Positions 59,776-64,000 of a stretch of 64,000 nt of DNA are shown here, piece by piece; positions within the stretch are counted from its first letter, which is position 1; the number at the start of each line of letters is the position of its first letter. Under the pieces are notes generated by a model. That model was given only the letters and a program-made list of their open reading frames with translations. It ran no database searches and had not been told where the DNA came from. Position numbers and translations under genes: made by a program. Origin of the DNA: Pilasporangium apinafurcum (taxonomy: Eukaryota > Oomycota > Peronosporomycetes > Pythiales > Pythiaceae); assembly GCA_001600495.1 (NCBI GenBank), contig BCKE01000018.1, positions 406,339 to 470,338 of the forward strand, read 5' to 3'.

Positions 59776-62700
59776 TTATGGGATAGCAACAGCATGATAG
59801 CCTCCTTGAAACGTTGGTGGCAGTTCAATGCTTGCTCCGAGATCCAGCAGCATCTTTTCCAGGCGCGTGACAATGTCCACAAATGATGGTCTATCAGCGG
59901 CATTGGAATTCCAACAGTCAGTAATGAGCTGCATGTAATCCTTGTCCACTCCTTCTGGTACAGGTGGTCGAACACCTCCGTGAACAGTCTGGTTGTAGAA
60001 TTTGATTGGTGCCATGCCAATGAATGGGTTCTGGTTACCGTCTGCAATCATTTCCCACATTACAATCGCAAAACTACCACAAGCAGGAATTTGAATGAGC
60101 GGACAATAATGTGGCTATTAAAAGAAAGCAGTACATGAAGCGTACCTCCAGTTGTCTGCTTTGACTGTATAGCCCAGGTCTTCATCTAGCAGCACCTCCG
60201 GTGCAACCCTACAAGGAATAGAGACCATGAGTTTTGCAAAAATGGCATTGGTGTCCATGCCAATAAATCTTACCATCCAGTTGTCCCGCATTGCGTGAAA
60301 GCTGTGTCGTTGTCCAATACTTTGCTGATTCCGAAATCGGCAACTTTCACGCGCCAATCGTCATCAACCAAGAAATTGTGTGACTATAGATCCGCAGAGG
60401 TAAACAGTTTATCAAACATCAATCATCAATAGTGCATCGACATTACTATCGTGGTACCTTAATGTCACGGTGGATAATACGCTTCGAATGGAGGTATTGG
60501 ATGCCTCTCGCAGCATCCAGCATCATGCGCACTTTAAACTATGATAATTTACATCCAAGTACCATATCAGTGTAGCACCGACAGGAGTCATCAAACGTTG
60601 TTGCGGTCATCGTACCTTCCAAGGAATCGTCTGAAAGTTGTTGCTGTGAATCACTTCGTATAAACTAATAAGACACAAGGTTGAATGGTCAAAATACACC
60701 AACATCATTAGATGTTGCGCAGATGCCATACCTTTTTCGTGAGCAGTACTCGGTCAGAATCATCAGCTTCGGTTTTGTACATGCTCCGATAAATAAGACG
60801 ATGTTCGGATGCTTCAATTTTCTCAGTAATGCTACTTCCTGAGTGTAATCCCCTAGGATCTTGTCAGTAAGCCGTACATAACGAAATGATTTCACTGCAA
60901 CCTGTTACACCACACATATCATTCATAGAGTAAAGGTTTGATCAGACAATCGTATTACCAATTATTGCAGATGAAACTTACTTCAGCAGCGCCGTTTCTG
61001 TTCATCCAGAGACCACGATACACGGTTGCCGCCTTCCCACAGCCAAGTTCGTTCTCTTTTCCTCCAAGAATACGAATACTCTCGTACGGAATTTCAAGAT
61101 ACTGGTTTTGTGATTCAAGAACTCGGGCTTGTTCCTCGAGTGTAGAAACATCATCTTGTGAAGTATCTTCTGATGTAGCGCTTTGTGTCGAAAGTGGACT
61201 AGTCGCCTCTGGCCGTCGTTCAATTGTTGGAGTTGGAGGTGCAGATGCACGACGCTGGGAATTTTGTCGCTGAGGTGACGTTTTACTTTTTTCTGCTATT
61301 GACGGAGGTGGTCGCAGAACCTTAATCGCTTTGCGACGGATCAAATAATGTGTCACCGAAAGAATCTTCCGTAACTCAGCTTCGCGCGCCTCAACTCCCT
61401 GTTGTACTTCATGCCGTCGTTCGGCAGAGAGACTGACTGCTGCCGTTCCTGACTTGATCTACAATATTTGTCCATTTGTCATGAGTTACTGACAATAACG
61501 TAGCATCTTTGATTCTTCCAATTCGTTACCTGCTCAAACAGCTTCGCCAGAACAGAATTTTCGCCATGATCTTTATCATCGACGTGGATTTTATCACCAT
61601 GACTAAGACCAATATCTTTTCTGAGTTCTGCGGCGTCATCTTCCAACATGACGGCAGTTGAATTCGCTTGAAATTCTAAAGACAAGTGGATACAATATCA
61701 CATCAGTTGATAGGTAGTACACCAGTCACAATGTTTTCTTTCTCACCTTGTCCAAATTCATCCATTTGGTGAATCCAGACTATTCGCTGTCGACTCTCAG
61801 GTATCCCAATATTCATTGATATCTCTTTACGAAGAACCGCCACATTTGCGTCAAACGGGACTTCTAAACAAACCGGTGGCTGGGTATCTCCACTAGCTTG
61901 GATACACACCTTCAACATAGATACATTAGACAAGATGCTATCAACATAAATGCATCGCAAACCATTTCGATATTACCACACGAAGAAGCATGCAGTCATT
62001 GTCAACGGAACGACGAACGCGGTCACGGATGGATTCTTCAGATATCTCTGAGATAGTGCTAGCAAAAAAGTGAACCTTCACACAAAAAGAATAAGACTCC
62101 TGATAGTTGCATTCTGGAGATATCCGAGTGTGAACGTACGTGATGCGGGAACACTTTATAGATCTCGCTACCATGTGTGTGTGCAGTTACAGCGCGCTGC
62201 ATTTTCGAGCCCGAGAAAGTAAACGATTCCCTTGAACTTGAGCTTGGCGGTCCGTTCATATCAGAATTTGATGGTGGCCCATTTCCATACCAGTGATCCA
62301 CTTCGTCGTCCGAGTTGAACCCATTCGATCCACCCTCTGTGCTTTGCCATGTAACCAATATGTATTTTGACACGATTCGATCGGTTCCACGATGCAACGG
62401 AATATCAACACGCAAGTAAATGTACATCGTGCATCCCTCCTGCAACACGGATGTGATCCCACCGATACCTTTCAGCGCGTACAATCCACTCTACATGTGC
62501 ATACATACGTAAATTGTAACGCAATCCAACACATTCCAATAGTAGTTTTCACGAAAGATGCGCATACCATTCCCTTTTCAATCACAGTCATCCGCTGTGT
62601 TGACTCTGAAAAATCGTATCCGCATACAACCCAATTAAACGGTGCAGAGTCGGATCGAATCTCCTGCACAACTTGCATGACCTCAGGTGCAAATACAATA

Positions 62701-63417
62701 TCGTTGGTGAGGATGGATCGTTTCGAGGAGGTACGCGGTCGTCGACTGCGTGGTGTTTGTCTCAGAATGCTTCCATCTCTGCAACATGAATGACAAATTG
62801 TTAGTCTAGACTCTACCTTATCACTCGGAAGTCATTGCACATACATAAGTTCATCCGGGTGCTGAAGAGATACATGCGCCAGCGCTCCTAAATGTTTCTA
62901 TGCAAGCAATACAGGATATCAATACCATCTGGCTCCAATCTCACCTCACTGTAAATGCACGTACCCGAATAACATGGTTGAATTCTGTGTATTTCGTTCG
63001 CAAGTAAATCGGTAAGCTGCGCCCTTTCCAACAGAATGATATCAGATTAGGTGGTGCGCTGTCTTCTTCGTCAAAATCGACACGCATTAAGCCATAGCAG
63101 AGCGCATTCGGAGAGAAGAGATCAGGTGGCCACGTCGACTGGTCTGCGATGTTTCTATCCCCGGTTGCAACCACTTTCATCGTATTTCGACTCTCACGGG
63201 GATCCTAAGCCATCCATCATCATCACCATAACAACATTCATCACAATCAGACATCGAGCAAAACCATATCATCATGTACAGCAACACCCACCGCAAAGGA
63301 GAGAATAACCCATGTCGGCGTATCTTTGGTTTTCACGTCGTTCAGAACCTCCTCGACACGATCAAACGAGAGATCTTGCGCCTTCACTGTCCGCACAAAA
63401 GTATGAGGAATCTCCAT
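59776..63417 (-). CDS. TKL protein kinase with N-terminal ADF-H-like region
   Basis: Fifteen exons were inferred: 63417-63292, 63204-62965, 62897-62845, 62778-62568, 62490-62140, 62075-61977, 61909-61747, 61675-61530, 61458-60982, 60901-60732, 60664-60616, 60538-60458, 60383-60274, 60208-60146 and 60073-59776; about 878 aa. The C-terminal kinase is complete: '[12 protein letters not shown]' (Gly loop), 'VAVKSFRYV' (Lys), '[23 protein letters not shown]' (TKL-like), '[14 protein letters not shown]', 'VADFGIS', 'VAPEVL', '[13 protein letters not shown]' and '[12 protein letters not shown]'. The N-terminal ~130 residues ('[31 protein letters not shown]') resemble an actin-depolymerising-factor homology fold, and a related segment follows ('[13 protein letters not shown]'). 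The middle is Ser-rich plus charged helices. The kinase call is firm; ADF-H is tentative. Substrates are unknown. Confidence 0.85.
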
Positions 63418-63815
63418 AATGCAGTAGTAGGCAATTGATTCTGGTCAGAGGTTCTGTTCCGCACGGAGAAGAACGTCTCCCTCTTTGCTCTCCACGTGCC
63501 TCGTTGACAAGAAAGATCTACCCATCAAGCACATACAGCATTTAAGTCAATCATCGCCATGAATCAGTGATCTGTAGTTCTCTCACCTGCACGGTCAGGA
63601 GTGAGAGCGAAGCTTCCGCTTCTGCCTGCTGATCTTCTCGTCTTTGGATTATAGAGGTAAGTTACAGTGACTCAAGACGACGAAAACAGCAAACCAAACC
63701 ACAGAACGACTGATTTCGGCACCACAACGATTACGGATTGGTTGAAAATAAAGCTAATGTATTGATTTCATTGGGTAAAAATGAAAGAATAGTGCACCAA
63801 ACTAAATAACCCATC
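63418..63815. other. Intergenic, upstream of TKL kinase
   Basis: About 400 bp between the kinase ATG and the last exon of the next minus-strand gene. It holds the kinase promoter/5' UTR; no gene or RNA is recognised. Confidence 0.4.
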
Positions 63816-63938
63816 TCAGCCACGGCCTTCAAGCTCGCGGAAAAATTGCTGCAGGAACAATTCCATGAACGCATGTCGTTCGTTAGCGATGCGTTTACCA
63901 GCATTGGTCTTCATCTGGTGACGGAGCTTCAGTAGTTT
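63816..63938 (-). CDS. 3'-terminal exon of HD-domain phosphohydrolase (partial)
   Basis: The gene runs off the right edge; only its last 40 codons are inside, entered through an AG acceptor just above 63938. The end 'RHQMKTNAGKRIANERHAFME' plus 'FLQQFFRELEG' matches the C-terminal helix of the small bacterial-type HD phosphohydrolases (YedJ/YpgQ-like form: KTxxAKxIAExRHxFMExFLxQFxxEWxG). The HD motif itself would be outside the window, so the call rests on one helix. Confidence 0.5.
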   Translation of the reverse strand, partial: KLLKLRHQMKTNAGKRIANERHAFMELFLQQFFRELEGRG

Positions 63939-64000
63939 CTAATTGTAGAGTTTCATCAATGCAACAAAAAAATTGCAGAGTAAAGAAGTGGATTTTTTTC

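Overview
The window reads as compact nuclear DNA of an oomycete (water mould). The lineage is inferred from the gene set and layout: spliced protein-coding genes packed about 2-3 kb apart on both strands, GT-AG introns mostly 70-80 nt long, an ankyrin/PH-tailed myosin of the oomycete type, a TKL kinase and a small secreted cysteine-rich protein. The compactness would suit a white-rust (Albugo-like) genome, but the genus is only a guess. About two dozen genes could be rebuilt exon by exon; nearly all joins keep the frame.

Layout. 1-781: decayed tail of a TnpB/Fanzor-type nuclease element. 1489-5249: terminal nucleotidyltransferase with zinc knuckles, IMP4 (U3 snoRNP) and a small secreted protein. 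5441-13077: giant myosin facing a tubulin-tyrosine-ligase-like enzyme. 13152-20645: COG1, a two-SANT chromatin protein, and a PHD protein with a predicted DNA-base-hypermodification-type domain. 21068-30935: transaldolase, mitochondrial S-adenosylmethionine carrier, DRG2 GTPase, an acidic protein of unknown role, a stand-alone adenylate-forming enzyme, and DCAF7/WDR68. 31256-39753: IQ-motif protein and Fab1/PIKfyve, convergent. 40523-49127: COG2, cysteine synthase, a UAP56-binding-type basic protein and mitochondrial glutamyl-tRNA synthetase. 49227-52852: an island with two different Fanzor nuclease genes tail to tail. 53353-57300: bacterial-type zinc metalloprotease and seryl-tRNA(Sec) kinase. 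57785-58679: another Fanzor remnant. 59144-64000: small membrane ORF, AT-rich repeats, a TKL kinase with an N-terminal ADF-H-like region, and the last exon of an HD phosphohydrolase leaving the window.

How the genes relate. Most are unconnected housekeeping functions. Links that can be stated are COG1 and COG2 (same Golgi tethering lobe), the SAM carrier and cysteine synthase (sulfur metabolism), and PSTK (selenocysteine). Many genes form divergent pairs with short shared promoters (COG1/SANT 82 bp, acidic protein/ANL enzyme 167 bp, DCAF7/IQ protein 320 bp).

The most unusual content is the Fanzor (eukaryotic RNA-guided nuclease) material. There are three related TnpB/Fanzor2-type copies. Two of them share a conserved non-coding 3' tail that may be a guide-RNA scaffold. 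A separate Fanzor1-type gene lies between 19-bp inverted repeats flanked by TA. No retroelement, virus-like element, tRNA, rRNA or CRISPR array was recognised.
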